From Halosegnis rubeus (GTDB lineage Archaea; Halobacteriota; Halobacteria; Halobacteriales; Haloarculaceae), in assembly GCF_009184545.1 (NCBI RefSeq), contig NZ_QJOW01000002.1:1-64000 (forward strand): a DNA stretch of 64,000 bases, read 5' to 3'. The notes beneath the pieces are model-generated. The model was not told where the DNA came from. It did no database searches and saw only the letters and a list, made by a program, of their open reading frames with translations. The translations under genes were made by a program, and so were the position numbers. Positions 43,299 through 51,901 of the stretch are shown one piece after another. Within the stretch, counting starts at the first letter, position 1. The number at the start of each line of letters is the position of its first letter.

Positions 43299-43763
43299 CT
43301 ACTCGATGTGCTCGCCTTGATACGTCCCATCGTATCTACCCTCGTGGTCCGCCGCGGCGAGGACGAACTGCGCGATGCGTGCGCCGGCCTCCAGTTCGAC
43401 GGTGTGGCCCACCCGGAGGAGTCCCTCGCCGCGACCCTCGTAGCCGGCGTCCCACACCGCCGTGTTCAGCATACAGGAGTTGCGCATCAGCGACGAGCGG
43501 GGATAGACGAAGCCGACGTGGCCGTCGGGCACGGCGACGGTCTCACCGTAGCGTGCGATGTACGCGCCCGGTTCCAGCCGGTAGACGCCTTCCTCCGGCG
43601 CTACGGTCTCGCGCTTCCCGACCGTCTTCCCGTCCGTGCCGATACGGCCCGGTTCCGTCTGGCGTTCCACGGCCGCGAGCGTCAGGTCGACGCCGTTTGG
43701 CTGTATCTGGTCGTCCGTGACGGGTTCGAGCCGCTCGGCGACGTATCGTCCGCTCTCGTACAT
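43299..43763 (-). CDS. Dcd/Dut superfamily nucleotide hydrolase (dUTP/dCTP)
   Basis: 154 aa from ATG 43763. IQPNGVDLTLAAVE and VYPRSSLMRNSCMLNTAVWDAGYEGRGEGLLRV are signatures of the dCTP deaminase/dUTPase family; PRSSLMR is the phosphate-binding motif. The haloarchaeal members of this short type are usually called dUTP nucleotidohydrolases; it would keep dUTP low and supply dUMP for thymidylate. The C-terminal YDGTYQGEHIE would cover the active site. The 77-bp gap to the kinase shows nothing distinct. Confidence 0.82.
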   Translation of the reverse strand: MYESGRYVAERLEPVTDDQIQPNGVDLTLAAVERQTEPGRIGTDGKTVGKRETVAPEEGVYRLEPGAYIARYGETVAVPDGHVGFVYPRSSLMRNSCMLNTAVWDAGYEGRGEGLLRVGHTVELEAGARIAQFVLAAADHEGRYDGTYQGEHIE

Positions 43764-43842
43764 ACGTCGGCTCGCGGAGCGACTCGCAAAGCCGTGTCGG
43801 TCACACCGTCGGCGTTTTCCACGCCCGTCTCCTCGGTCCGGC

Positions 43843-44457
43843 ATGGAGCAGACGACGACCGGGCAGTTCCGCGTGCTCGCCGGCCGGGACGGCGACGAGT
43901 GGCTCCTGCTCGACACCGAGAGCGGCGACCCAACCTACGTCGCCCGGGGTGACGCCACCGATCTCGAGCCGGGCTACCGCATCGACGCCACCCTCGCGTG
44001 GACCGACGGGGACCCGACGCTTGCCGACCACGAAGTGACCGACGAGACGCGAATCCGGTTCACGCGCACCGACGAGGCGATTTTCGAGGCCGCCACCCGC
44101 TGTTGGGACGACGCCGTCAGCGAGGGAAGCGGGATGAACGCCCGCGTCACCCACGGCACCGACGGCGACGCCAACGGCATCGTCTACACCTTCGCCGACC
44201 AGCCCGGCCAACAGGACGTGTTCGCCGAGTTCCGCGACGGGGTGAAACCCCTCGAGCCGCTGCTCGTGCGCGCAGCGGGTGGCCGCGACGGCTACCACGA
44301 GGAGCGTCAGGGCGCGAGTCCCCCGTTCGAAGTGTTCGTCATCGACCCCGACGAGCCGTTCGTCGTCGTCTACATCGTGCTCGACCCCGACGGCTTCCTG
44401 GCGGAGACGGTGCTCGACACCTACTTCGCGACGGGGTCGCTCTCCGAGCGACTCTAG
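43843..44457 (+). CDS. Conserved haloarchaeal protein of unknown function (DUF6663-like)
   Basis: 204 aa, soluble. The N-terminal third is a small beta-barrel-like segment (GQFRVLAGRDGDEWLLLDTESGDPTYVARG). The C-terminal part includes PPFEVFVIDPDEPFVVVYIVLDPDGFLAETVLDTYF. I recall similar haloarchaeal proteins as DUF6663 but cannot verify. No catalytic motif seen. Stop codon shares CTAG with the convergent flavoprotein gene (44454-44457). Confidence 0.68.
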   Translation: MEQTTTGQFRVLAGRDGDEWLLLDTESGDPTYVARGDATDLEPGYRIDATLAWTDGDPTLADHEVTDETRIRFTRTDEAIFEAATRCWDDAVSEGSGMNARVTHGTDGDANGIVYTFADQPGQQDVFAEFRDGVKPLEPLLVRAAGGRDGYHEERQGASPPFEVFVIDPDEPFVVVYIVLDPDGFLAETVLDTYFATGSLSERL

Positions 44458-45641
44458 ACCAGGTGTCGCGCCACGCGCGGCAGCTTCAGAAAATCACTCG
44501 CCCGCGCCGGATACAGCCGTAGGAGGTCACGTATCGAGAGGTCGTACTGCTGGAGTCGGTCCAGCCCGGCCTGTGAGAACTCCCCCGACGCCCGAACGAA
44601 CTCGTCCTGCTGGCCGGCGTCGAAGTCATACAGCAGCTCCCCGACGATGCGCTGGAGCCGCCAGTCCCAGCCCTTCTCACCGTCCCACCGACGTTCGTAG
44701 GCGGCCAATCGCTCGCGGGACACGTCGCCCGCATCGAGCGCGTCGATGGCAACGTCGGCGGCCATTCGCGCCGACTCCATCCCCGGCCGAATCCCCTCAC
44801 CGAACAGGGGATTGATGCTCGACACCGAATCGCCGACGGCGACGAACCCGTCCGTCGCGCGCTGATTAATCGAGTTGTCCGACACCACCGCCCCCGCGTG
44901 GGTGGCGTGGATCTCGTCGGCCTGCCAGCGGTCGTCGCGCTCGAGCCACGACCGGAGGTAGTCGTCGATGGACCGGTCGTCCGTGGCGTGGCGCTCGTAG
45001 AAGTCGTTCACCCAACAGACGCCCATCTTGAACCGGTCGTCGCCGGGGAACACCCACGCGTAGCCGCCGGGCGCGACCTCGTGGTCGAACCGGAACACCA
45101 TCGCGTCCGAGTCGAAGGTCCCCGACACCTCGAACTCCTTGCCGATGCCGCGCTGGCCGGCTTCGCGGTCCCACATCCCCAGCTCGGTCGTCAACGCGCC
45201 GGTCTCGCCGGTCGCGTCGACGACGAGATTCGCCCGAATCGTCTCGCCGCGCGTCTCGACGCCGACGACCTGCCCGTCCTCGACGAGCGGGCCGGTGACG
45301 CGCGTCCCAGTTCGAACGTCGACGCCGTCGCTCGCTGCTTCCTCGCCGAGCCACTCCAAGAAGGCCGGGAAGTCGAGCACGTAGTTCGGGATGGCGAGCC
45401 GCTCGCGCGCGGTCGGTCCCTCGAAGACGACGCCCGGACTCGATCCCATGACGACGGACTCGTCCACGTCGAAGCCGTCGACCACCTGCTCGAAGGTGCC
45501 GCCGGTCGATTTGTCGTTGTCCGCGAGGGAGGGATTCGCCTCCAGTAGACACACGCGGTAGTCGGTGCGCGCGCCGAGTTCGCGCGCGAACTGCAGGCCG
45601 GCAGGTCCCCCGCCCGCCACCACAACGTCGTACACTGTCAT
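44454..45641 (-). CDS. Geranylgeranyl-reductase-like FAD oxidoreductase
   Basis: 395 aa from ATG 45641. The N-terminal dinucleotide fold YDVVVAGGGPAGLQFARELG, then the second FAD contact FVAVGDSVSSINPLFGEGIRPGMESARMAADVAI, both typical of the geranylgeranyl reductase/digeranylgeranylglycerophospholipid reductase family. Archaeal members saturate isoprenoid chains of membrane lipids or menaquinone; which substrate applies cannot be told. It shares CTAG with the gene at 43843. The divergent thioesterase gene starts 86 bp away. Confidence 0.82.
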   Translation of the reverse strand: MTVYDVVVAGGGPAGLQFARELGARTDYRVCLLEANPSLADNDKSTGGTFEQVVDGFDVDESVVMGSSPGVVFEGPTARERLAIPNYVLDFPAFLEWLGEEAASDGVDVRTGTRVTGPLVEDGQVVGVETRGETIRANLVVDATGETGALTTELGMWDREAGQRGIGKEFEVSGTFDSDAMVFRFDHEVAPGGYAWVFPGDDRFKMGVCWVNDFYERHATDDRSIDDYLRSWLERDDRWQADEIHATHAGAVVSDNSINQRATDGFVAVGDSVSSINPLFGEGIRPGMESARMAADVAIDALDAGDVSRERLAAYERRWDGEKGWDWRLQRIVGELLYDFDAGQQDEFVRASGEFSQAGLDRLQQYDLSIRDLLRLYPARASDFLKLPRVARHLV

Positions 45642-45726
45642 CGTCACTCGTTGGGGCGAGGGCGGGGAGTAGCTTTCGCCGTGTCGCTGTCGTGAGATTC
45701 TTCGCACCCCGGTGTGGCATCTCTGT

Positions 45727-46140
45727 ATGCAGGACATCTGGGAGACACGAGTTCGGTTCGAGGAGACCGACGCACAGGCCGTCGTCTTCTACGGCAACTA
45801 CGTCACCTACCAGGACGAGACGATCAGTCAGTATCTCCGCGACATCGACTACGGCTGGGGCGAACAGACCCAGTTCGACGTACACGTCGTCAACGTCGAC
45901 GTGAACTACCGGAAGTCGGCGACCTTCGGCGACGAGCTCGTCTGTGCGACCCGCGTCGACCGTATCGGCGAGAGCTCGCTCACCTTCGAGTGGGAGTGTC
46001 GGCGCAAATCCGACGACGGCGTGTGTGCAGACGGCACCGTCACGCACGTCTGTGTCAGCGATGGCGAGCCGACGCGGTTCCCCGACGAACTGCGGGAGGC
46101 TGCCGTCGACTTCCAAGAGACCCCGCCGTCGCCGGTGTAG
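45727..46140 (+). CDS. Hotdog-fold (4HBT) thioesterase
   Basis: 137 aa. TRVRFEETDAQAVVFYGNYVTYQDETISQYLR contains the 4HBT active-site region with the conserved Asp (TDAQAVVFYGNY). It is predicted to hydrolyse acyl-CoA thioesters of short-chain or aromatic acids; the exact substrate is unknown. Divergent from the geranylgeranyl reductase-like gene; start ATG 45727 matches the family N-terminus. Confidence 0.85.
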   Translation: MQDIWETRVRFEETDAQAVVFYGNYVTYQDETISQYLRDIDYGWGEQTQFDVHVVNVDVNYRKSATFGDELVCATRVDRIGESSLTFEWECRRKSDDGVCADGTVTHVCVSDGEPTRFPDELREAAVDFQETPPSPV

Positions 46141-46179
46141 GCTCCGGTGGGGCTAAGGCGACGGCCACGAACCCCCGAT

Positions 46180-46584
46180 ATGACTCTCACCGAGGACGAC
46201 GTCGGCGCGATACTGGAGTCGGAACTCGCGGCCGACGGACTCTACATCACGCACTGTGAACACCACGACGGCGCGCTCCACGTCGGCTACGAATCGCCGG
46301 GCGTGAACCGACAGATTCCACAGTCACAGGTCGGCACCATCCTCCGCGCGTTCCTCGCGCTCGCCGGCATCGAGACCGAAAGCAGCGACGGCCTCTCGAT
46401 TCCCGACGCCGGTGGGTGGGACCCGGAAGCCGTCGAGGTGTGGGCCTTCGACAACGTCGACAGCGAAGACGACCGCGAGACGAAGGGCCACTTCGAGGTG
46501 CACGAGGGGTGGTTCCACGCGCTGGAAGCCGGCCACATCTCCGAGACTGACTTCTCGACGCTCGTCTTATCCACGCTGGAGTAG
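46180..46584 (+). CDS. Conserved haloarchaeal protein of unknown function
   Basis: 134 aa, acidic soluble protein: DVGAILESELAADGLYITHCEHHDGALHVGYESPGVN, followed by a helical stretch QSQVGTILRAFLALAGIETES and ending HEGWFHALEAGHISETDFSTLVLSTLE. Composition and codon usage are like the neighbours, so I consider it real. No family recognised. It may be cotranscribed with the thioesterase 39 bp upstream. Confidence 0.65.
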   Translation: MTLTEDDVGAILESELAADGLYITHCEHHDGALHVGYESPGVNRQIPQSQVGTILRAFLALAGIETESSDGLSIPDAGGWDPEAVEVWAFDNVDSEDDRETKGHFEVHEGWFHALEAGHISETDFSTLVLSTLE

Positions 46585-46623
46585 CCACAGCGTGTTCCAC
46601 GGATGACCTGACGCCGGCGAACG

Positions 46624-46965
46624 CTACTCGGGTGTCACGCGCTCCGTCTCGCTGTCGTAGCTGAGGTCGACCTCGTGGTTCGTGTGTCGCGTGTGCGTCC
46701 GTGCCCACCGGCGGACCGCGGTCTCGTCGATGCGCTCGACGCCGTCGGGACAGTGCCGACAGTCGGCGACCCACGGCGTCACGTCGTCGGGGTAGTCGCC
46801 CGTGTGTTCCCGGTGGTCGATGGCGAACGCTTCGAGCGCACCGTTGCCTAGGCCGAGTTCGTCGAGTTCGTACGCCAACGTCCACTCCTCGCAGGCCAGC
46901 CGGAAGAAACATCCCGGGCGTCGGGGCTCGCTCCGTGCCGACTGACACCCACCGCGTTTTTGCAC
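46624..46965 (-). CDS. Small Cys/His-containing protein of unknown function
   Basis: 113 aa if the GTG at 46965 is the start; no ATG gives a better one. CREHT-like composition is not diagnostic: it has CFFRLACEEW, VADCRHCPDGVE and TRHTNHE, giving several Cys/His that might bind zinc. The start is uncertain because the well-conserved-looking part begins near RLACEEWTLAYELDELGLG (about 46915). Divergent from the membrane protein at 46986 with only about 20 bp between starts, if the GTG is right. Confidence 0.5.
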   Translation of the reverse strand: MQKRGGCQSARSEPRRPGCFFRLACEEWTLAYELDELGLGNGALEAFAIDHREHTGDYPDDVTPWVADCRHCPDGVERIDETAVRRWARTHTRHTNHEVDLSYDSETERVTPE

Positions 46966-46985
46966 GCGCCGGGTGACCTCCGGGT

Positions 46986-47564
46986 ATGAGTATCCGCCAG
47001 ACCGCGCTCGAGGCCTACCGGGAGGCGCTTCCGGTGGTGGCACTCAGCGCGGTCGGCGGACTGTTCGCCGGAGTCGTCCTCGGGGGGATGGAAGCCGAAC
47101 TCGCAGCCGTCCCCGGCTTACTTCTGCTCGTTCCCGCCCTCCTCGCGACCCGCGGAAACGTCTACGGCTCGCTGGGTGCACGGCTCGCCAGCGCGCTCCA
47201 TCAGGGACTCATCGACCCGCGATTCGACTTCGCCGACCGGCGGACCCGGGCGGCCGTCGCCGCGGCGATAGCAAACGGCGTTCTAGTGAGCTGTTTTGCC
47301 GCGACCGCCGGCTTCGCGCTCCTGTCCGCGCTCGGGCGCGACCACGCCACGCTGGCGACGCTTCTCGGCATTGCCCTCATCGCCGGCACCGTCTCGGGAA
47401 TCCTGCTCACGATTGCCGTCGTCGTCGTCGTCTTCCTCGGCTACCGTCGGGGGCTGAATCCCGACACCCTGGCCGGGCCCGTCGTCACGACCACCGGCGA
47501 CGTGGTCGGCATCGCGACGATGCTCGCGGCCGCCAGAATCGTCCTCGTGCTCGGGGGTGGGTAG
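46986..47564 (+). CDS. MgtE/SLC41-like membrane domain protein, first of a pair
   Basis: 192 aa, about five membrane segments. VPGLLLLVPALLATRGNVYGSLGARLASALHQGL matches the first part of the MgtE integral domain, whose P-A-x-x-x-x-R-G-N motif lines the Mg2+ pore. The cytoplasmic N and CBS domains of bacterial MgtE are absent. It abuts a second copy of the same fold at 47565; the two together would provide the ten helices of an MgtE-like dimer. Divalent-cation transport (Mg2+ or similar) is inferred. Confidence 0.8.
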   Translation: MSIRQTALEAYREALPVVALSAVGGLFAGVVLGGMEAELAAVPGLLLLVPALLATRGNVYGSLGARLASALHQGLIDPRFDFADRRTRAAVAAAIANGVLVSCFAATAGFALLSALGRDHATLATLLGIALIAGTVSGILLTIAVVVVVFLGYRRGLNPDTLAGPVVTTTGDVVGIATMLAAARIVLVLGGG

Positions 47565-48119
47565 ATGGCGCGCTGGACCGTCCGGGAGATTCTGGCCGAC
47601 ATGCTCCCCGTGCTCGTCGTGTTGACGCTCGTGGAGCTGGGGTCGGGACTCGTCCTCGACACCTTACAGGAGACACTGCTGCAGTACCCGTCGCTGCTCG
47701 TGCTCGTCCCCGTCACCATCGGGATGGCCGGCAACCTCGGTGCCATCATGGCCTCGCGTCTCTCGACGGCGACGCATCTCGGCTTACTGTCGTTTGAACC
47801 GACCGACGAAACGCTGGCCGGCAACGCCATCGCGACGGTCGCGCTGGCTGCGACTCTGTTCCCGGTCGTCGGCGCGAGCGCGTGGGCCGTCCAGTCGGTC
47901 GTCGGCCAGACCGCGCTCCCGGTCGCCACGGTCGTCTTCGTTGCGACGCTGTGTGGCGGGATACTCGCCGTGTTGTCGGTCGTGGTGAGCGTCGCGGCCA
48001 CCTACGTCGCCTTCCGGGTCGGTGCCGACCCCGACGACGTGGTGTTGCCCGTCGTCACAAACACCTGTGACGTGCTGGGGGTGCTCGTCTTGTTCGCCGT
48101 CGTCCGACTGTTCGTCTAA
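47565..48119 (+). CDS. MgtE/SLC41-like membrane domain protein, second of a pair
   Basis: 184 aa, five membrane segments. The pore-like motif here is LVLVPVTIGMAGNLGAIMASRLSTATHLG, homologous in position to VPALLATRGNVYG of the first copy but with GMAGN in place of TRGN. The C-terminal LPVVTNTCDVLGVLVLFAVVRLF parallels VVTTTGDVVGIATML of the partner. It starts with ATG at the base after the first gene's TAG, so the pair is coupled and probably forms a heterodimeric channel. Its stop overlaps a 39-codon antisense-strand gene. Confidence 0.8.
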   Translation: MARWTVREILADMLPVLVVLTLVELGSGLVLDTLQETLLQYPSLLVLVPVTIGMAGNLGAIMASRLSTATHLGLLSFEPTDETLAGNAIATVALAATLFPVVGASAWAVQSVVGQTALPVATVVFVATLCGGILAVLSVVVSVAATYVAFRVGADPDDVVLPVVTNTCDVLGVLVLFAVVRLFV

Positions 48120-48235
48120 GGGTCGACCTCCTCGTCCATCGGGTAGTAGCGGTCGAGGATGTCGTCGAGAAACTCCAGCCCGCCGAACACGAGCGCGAAC
48201 AGTGTCAGCCCGCCGACAATGAACAGCAGGTCCAT
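48116..48235 (-). CDS. 39-aa single-span membrane microprotein
   Basis: Reads MDLLFIVGGLTLFALVFGGL, then an acidic tail with DDILDRYYPMDEE. One membrane helix plus a charged cytoplasmic tail. Its TAG lies in CTAA (48116-48119), shared with the stop of the MgtE-like gene; the same stop-sharing is found at other convergent real genes here, which supports it as a gene. No homology assigned. It might be a small partner of the adjacent membrane proteins, but this is a guess. Confidence 0.6.
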   Translation of the reverse strand: MDLLFIVGGLTLFALVFGGLEFLDDILDRYYPMDEEVDP

Positions 48236-48273
48236 ACCCCGTGGTAGGGCGTGGCAGGCAAAGAAAGCGTGGG

Positions 48274-48978
48274 CTAGCCGCCCAGATACAGCCGCGACAC
48301 CTCTGGGTCGTCCAGCAGCGAGGCGGCCTCGTTCTCGTACGCGACCGTGCCCTGGTCGAGGACGTAGCCGCGGTCGGAGATTCCCAGTCCCTTGTGGGCG
48401 TTCTGTTCGACCATCAGGATGGCCGTCCCGCCGTCGTTGACGGTCTGTACGTCGGCGAACACTTCGTCAGCCGTGTTGGGCGCGAGGCCGGCAGACGGCT
48501 CGTCGATGAGCAACACCTCCGGCTCCATCATCAGGGCGCGAGCGAACGCGAGCAGCTGTCGTTGCCCGCCCGACAGGGTCGACGCCTTCGCCCGGCGCTT
48601 CTCCTCGAGCACCGGGAACCGGTCGTACAGCCCGTCGATAATCGGGTCGAGGTCGTCGTCGCGCGCGACCCCACCCATCCGGAGATTCTCTTCGATGGTG
48701 AGCGAGCCGAAGACGTTCTCGGTCTGTGGGACGTAGCCGATGCCCTCACGGACGATGTCCTCGGGTGCGAGTCCGCCGATGTCGTCGCCGCGGAACTGGA
48801 CCGACCCGGTCCACGGCTCCAACAGTCCGAACACCGTCTTCAGGACCGTCGATTTGCCCGCGCCGTTGGGACCGATGAGACAGACGATCTCGTCGGCCGC
48901 AAGCGACATTGAGAGGTCGTCGAGCACCTGTACGTCGCCGTAGCCGGTGTCGACGCCCTCGAGTTCGAGGATGCTCAC
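48274..48978 (-). CDS. livF: Branched-chain-type ABC transporter ATPase LivF (system 2)
   Basis: 234 aa. Walker A GPNGAGKST, LivF-type Q-loop region YVPQTENVFGSLTIEENL, signature LSGGQRQLLAFARAL and Walker B VLLIDEPSAGLAP. It ends the second liv operon (K-H-M-G-F) and overlaps livG by ATGA. The two systems share architecture but differ in order and in context. Confidence 0.88.
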   Translation of the reverse strand: MSILELEGVDTGYGDVQVLDDLSMSLAADEIVCLIGPNGAGKSTVLKTVFGLLEPWTGSVQFRGDDIGGLAPEDIVREGIGYVPQTENVFGSLTIEENLRMGGVARDDDLDPIIDGLYDRFPVLEEKRRAKASTLSGGQRQLLAFARALMMEPEVLLIDEPSAGLAPNTADEVFADVQTVNDGGTAILMVEQNAHKGLGISDRGYVLDQGTVAYENEAASLLDDPEVSRLYLGG

Positions 48979-49781
48979 GCCGAGTCACCCCCGAGGTACG
49001 CGTCGATGACGCGCTGGTCGTTGCGCACGGCCTCGGATGGCCCTTCCACGAGAACACTCCCGCGGTCCAGCACGATGACCGGGTCCGCGAGGTTCATGAC
49101 GAACTCCATGTCGTGTTCGATGAGACAGAGGGTGACGCCCTCCTCGTTGAGACGGGCGATGTGGTCGGACAGCTTGTTCGCGAGCGTCGGGTTCACACCC
49201 GCGACTGGCTCGTCGAGCAGGAGTATCTCCGGCTCTGCGAGCATCGCGCGGGCCAACTCGACGAGCTTCATCTGCCCGCCAGAGAGGTCCGTCGCCGGCT
49301 GGGTCGCCAGGTGTCCGATTTCGAACTGTTCGAGCATCTCGTGGGCGTCCTCGATGTTCGCCCGCTCCGCGGCTTCGACCCCCGACGGGTCGGTGAACAG
49401 CTTCAGGAACGACTCGCCGGGCTGGTCGCTCGCGCCGACCAACATCGCCTCGCGGACGGTCATCCCCTCCAGCTTCCGGGGGGTCTGGAACGTCCGGATG
49501 AGGCCCTCTGTGGCGACTTCGTTCGGCTCCATCCCGGTCACGTCGGTGCCGTTGACCCGGACGGTGCCCGCGTCCGGCTCGTAGAAGCCGGAGACGAGGT
49601 TGAAGATAGTCGACTTTCCCGCGCCGTTTGGCCCGATGAGCGCGGTTATGCTCCCGCGCTCAACGGCGAAGCTGGCGTCGTCGGTCGCCACCAGCCCGCC
49701 GAAGGCCTTGTGCAGCCCCTCGACTTCGAGCACGGTGTCGTCTTTCTCTCGGTTCGCGCCGGTCGTTAGTGTCTCACTCAT
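48975..49781 (-). CDS. livG: Branched-chain-type ABC transporter ATPase LivG (system 2)
   Basis: 268 aa. Walker A GPNGAGKST, signature LSGGQMKLVELARAM and Walker B ILLLDEPVAGVNP, then the H-loop IEHDMEFVM. The motif GLIRTFQTPRKLEGMTVREAML is typical of LivG. An acidic N-terminal extension of about 15 residues precedes the fold. It overlaps livM by 8 bp (49774-49781) and livF by 4 bp. Confidence 0.88.
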   Translation of the reverse strand: MSETLTTGANREKDDTVLEVEGLHKAFGGLVATDDASFAVERGSITALIGPNGAGKSTIFNLVSGFYEPDAGTVRVNGTDVTGMEPNEVATEGLIRTFQTPRKLEGMTVREAMLVGASDQPGESFLKLFTDPSGVEAAERANIEDAHEMLEQFEIGHLATQPATDLSGGQMKLVELARAMLAEPEILLLDEPVAGVNPTLANKLSDHIARLNEEGVTLCLIEHDMEFVMNLADPVIVLDRGSVLVEGPSEAVRNDQRVIDAYLGGDSA

Positions 49782-50970
49782 CTCTCTCCTCCAGTGCGCT
49801 CGGCCAGACGAGTTCGCGCTGTGGCGGCAACACGCCCTCCGGTCTGAGCCGCATCACCAACACGATGAGCAGACCGACGATGAGCAGTCGCGTCGAGCCG
49901 AAGTCGCTCACGATTGCGCCGTACACATCCACGAGCACCGGGATGTTCACGGGAAGCTGGCTGGGGAGGATATCGCTCGCGAACCGCGTCCCCTCGCGGA
50001 TGGCGACGACGACGAAGCCGCCGAACATCGCCCCGCGGTTCGACCCGCTCCCGCCGAGGATGACCGCAATCCAGACGTAGAACGTGTTGATGGGTTCGAG
50101 GTCGCCGGGGCTGACGTACGCCGCGAGGAAGGCGTAGAAGACGCCGCCGAGCGCCATCACGATCGAGCCGAGCACGAACGACTGGAGCTTGAACCCGTAG
50201 GTGTCCTTTCCGAGCGCCGACGCGAGGTCCTCGTCCGAGCGAATCGTCCGGAGGACGCGCCCCCACGGCGACCGGTGGACCCGCCGGAGCAGGAGATACA
50301 CGGCCACGACGAACACCACGACGACCACGAAGTTCAACAGGTCCGTCCAGAACGGCGTGTCGAGGGTAAATCCGAGCACGCGCACCTGGAACAGTCCCGG
50401 AACGCCGACCGCGTACTCCGTGAACTCTAGGCCGGGAAGCCGCTCGGGGAGTCCCCCGAGGACGGGCCAGCCCGCGAACACGTCCGGAATCCCGCGCAGC
50501 CCACCGGAGCCGTTCGTCCAGTCGCGCTGATTGAGAACGATCTGTCGAACGACCTCGGCCAGTCCGAGCGAGGCGATGGCGAGATAGTCAGACCGGAGCC
50601 GCAGCGTCGGAATCGCGATGGCGACGGCGATGACTGCCGACGCGAGTATCGCGAGCACCAACCCGACGACGACGCCGCCCGGAATCGAAAGCGGTGAGTT
50701 CGTCGCCGTGACGAGCGCCGTCGCGTACGCGCCGATGCCGAAGAAGGCCGCGACGGAGAAGTTGATGAGTCCGGTGTAGCCCCACTGGGCGTTCAGCCCG
50801 AAAGACAACAGGATGTACATCCCCGTCAGCCCGGCGAGATACAGCGTGTACGTCGGCGTCAGCGTGCCGGTCAGCAGTGCGAGCACGAGCAGGAAGCCGA
50901 AGCCGCCGACGAACAGGGTCACGCCCTGTTCGGCCCGCGTCATCGCGTCGTACCGCTCGCGCAGCGTCAT
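49774..50970 (-). CDS. livM: Branched-chain-type ABC transporter permease LivM (system 2)
   Basis: 398 aa. LLSFGLNAQWGYTGLINFSVAAFFGIGAY is the LivM signature (compare YGYTGLLSFGHG in system 1), and TIRSDEDLASALGKDTYGF is the EAA-like loop. Around ten hydrophobic segments. Overlaps livH by the ATGA tetranucleotide. A charged C-terminus (LVWPSALEERDE) ends the protein. Confidence 0.87.
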   Translation of the reverse strand: MTLRERYDAMTRAEQGVTLFVGGFGFLLVLALLTGTLTPTYTLYLAGLTGMYILLSFGLNAQWGYTGLINFSVAAFFGIGAYATALVTATNSPLSIPGGVVVGLVLAILASAVIAVAIAIPTLRLRSDYLAIASLGLAEVVRQIVLNQRDWTNGSGGLRGIPDVFAGWPVLGGLPERLPGLEFTEYAVGVPGLFQVRVLGFTLDTPFWTDLLNFVVVVVFVVAVYLLLRRVHRSPWGRVLRTIRSDEDLASALGKDTYGFKLQSFVLGSIVMALGGVFYAFLAAYVSPGDLEPINTFYVWIAVILGGSGSNRGAMFGGFVVVAIREGTRFASDILPSQLPVNIPVLVDVYGAIVSDFGSTRLLIVGLLIVLVMRLRPEGVLPPQRELVWPSALEERDE

Positions 50971-51899
50971 GTCGACTCACCTCCGGCAATCCCCGACGGC
51001 CGAATGAGGAGCACGGCCACCATGATGAGGAAGGCGACGGAGTCGGCGTACGCCGGCCCGACGTTCGGCACCAGCGGCAGCGCGACGGCGAGATCGGAGA
51101 TGGCGGGCATCAGCTGATTGATGACGCCGATAAGCAGTCCGCCGGCCATCGCCCCGTAGACGGAGCCGATTCCCCCGAGGATGACGGCTGCGAAGACGAC
51201 GAGCAGGATGTCGAACCCCATCCGCGGCGAGAGCTGGTTGTACAGTCCGAGAAAGCCCCCGCCGACGCCGGCGAGTCCGGCACCGATAATCCAGGTCCAC
51301 CACTCCACGTGGCGAGTGCGAATCCCGGAGACACGCGCGAGGTCGGGGTTGTCTGCGGTCGCGCGCATCTTCCGCCCGAGGTCGGTGTACTGTAACAGGA
51401 CGTGCAGCCCGACGACGAGCAGCGCCGCGGTCGCGACGATAGCTACGTCGTGGACGGTGACGCGGAGTCCCAGCGGGACGAGCGCGTCGATGGGTCGCTG
51501 GAGCGGGATGTCGAACTCGACCGGGTTCGACCCGAATCGGAGCTGGATGATGGCCCGATACACGAAGGCGACACCGATTGAGGTGATGAGCAGGCCGATT
51601 GAGTCCACCTCCAGCGGCTCGTAGACGAGCACGTGGGTGACGACGGCGACGAGCGCGGCGACGGCTGCGCCGATCGCCAGCGCGATGAAGAAGCCGGCCG
51701 GTAAGGCGAGGACTGTCGGTCCCACGCCACCGACGACACCGAAGGTGAGCAGGGAGGCGTACGCGCCGACGGCCATCGTGTCCCCGTGTGCGAAGTTGGC
51801 GAAGTCCGCAATCGAGTACACCAGCGACAGGCCGATGCTCGCGAGCACGATGATGCTCGAGAACACCAGCCCGTTCGCCAACAGTTCCAGAATCGCCAC
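50967..51899 (-). CDS. livH: Branched-chain-type ABC transporter permease LivH (system 2)
   Basis: 310 aa with about eight hydrophobic segments. LVYSIADFANFAHGDTMAVGAYASL is the LivH signature near residue 25, and ATADNPDLARVSGIRTRHV the EAA-like loop. Two base pairs separate it from livK upstream. Forms the membrane channel with LivM. Confidence 0.88.
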   Translation of the reverse strand: MAILELLANGLVFSSIIVLASIGLSLVYSIADFANFAHGDTMAVGAYASLLTFGVVGGVGPTVLALPAGFFIALAIGAAVAALVAVVTHVLVYEPLEVDSIGLLITSIGVAFVYRAIIQLRFGSNPVEFDIPLQRPIDALVPLGLRVTVHDVAIVATAALLVVGLHVLLQYTDLGRKMRATADNPDLARVSGIRTRHVEWWTWIIGAGLAGVGGGFLGLYNQLSPRMGFDILLVVFAAVILGGIGSVYGAMAGGLLIGVINQLMPAISDLAVALPLVPNVGPAYADSVAFLIMVAVLLIRPSGIAGGEST

Positions 51900-51901
51900 G
51901 G

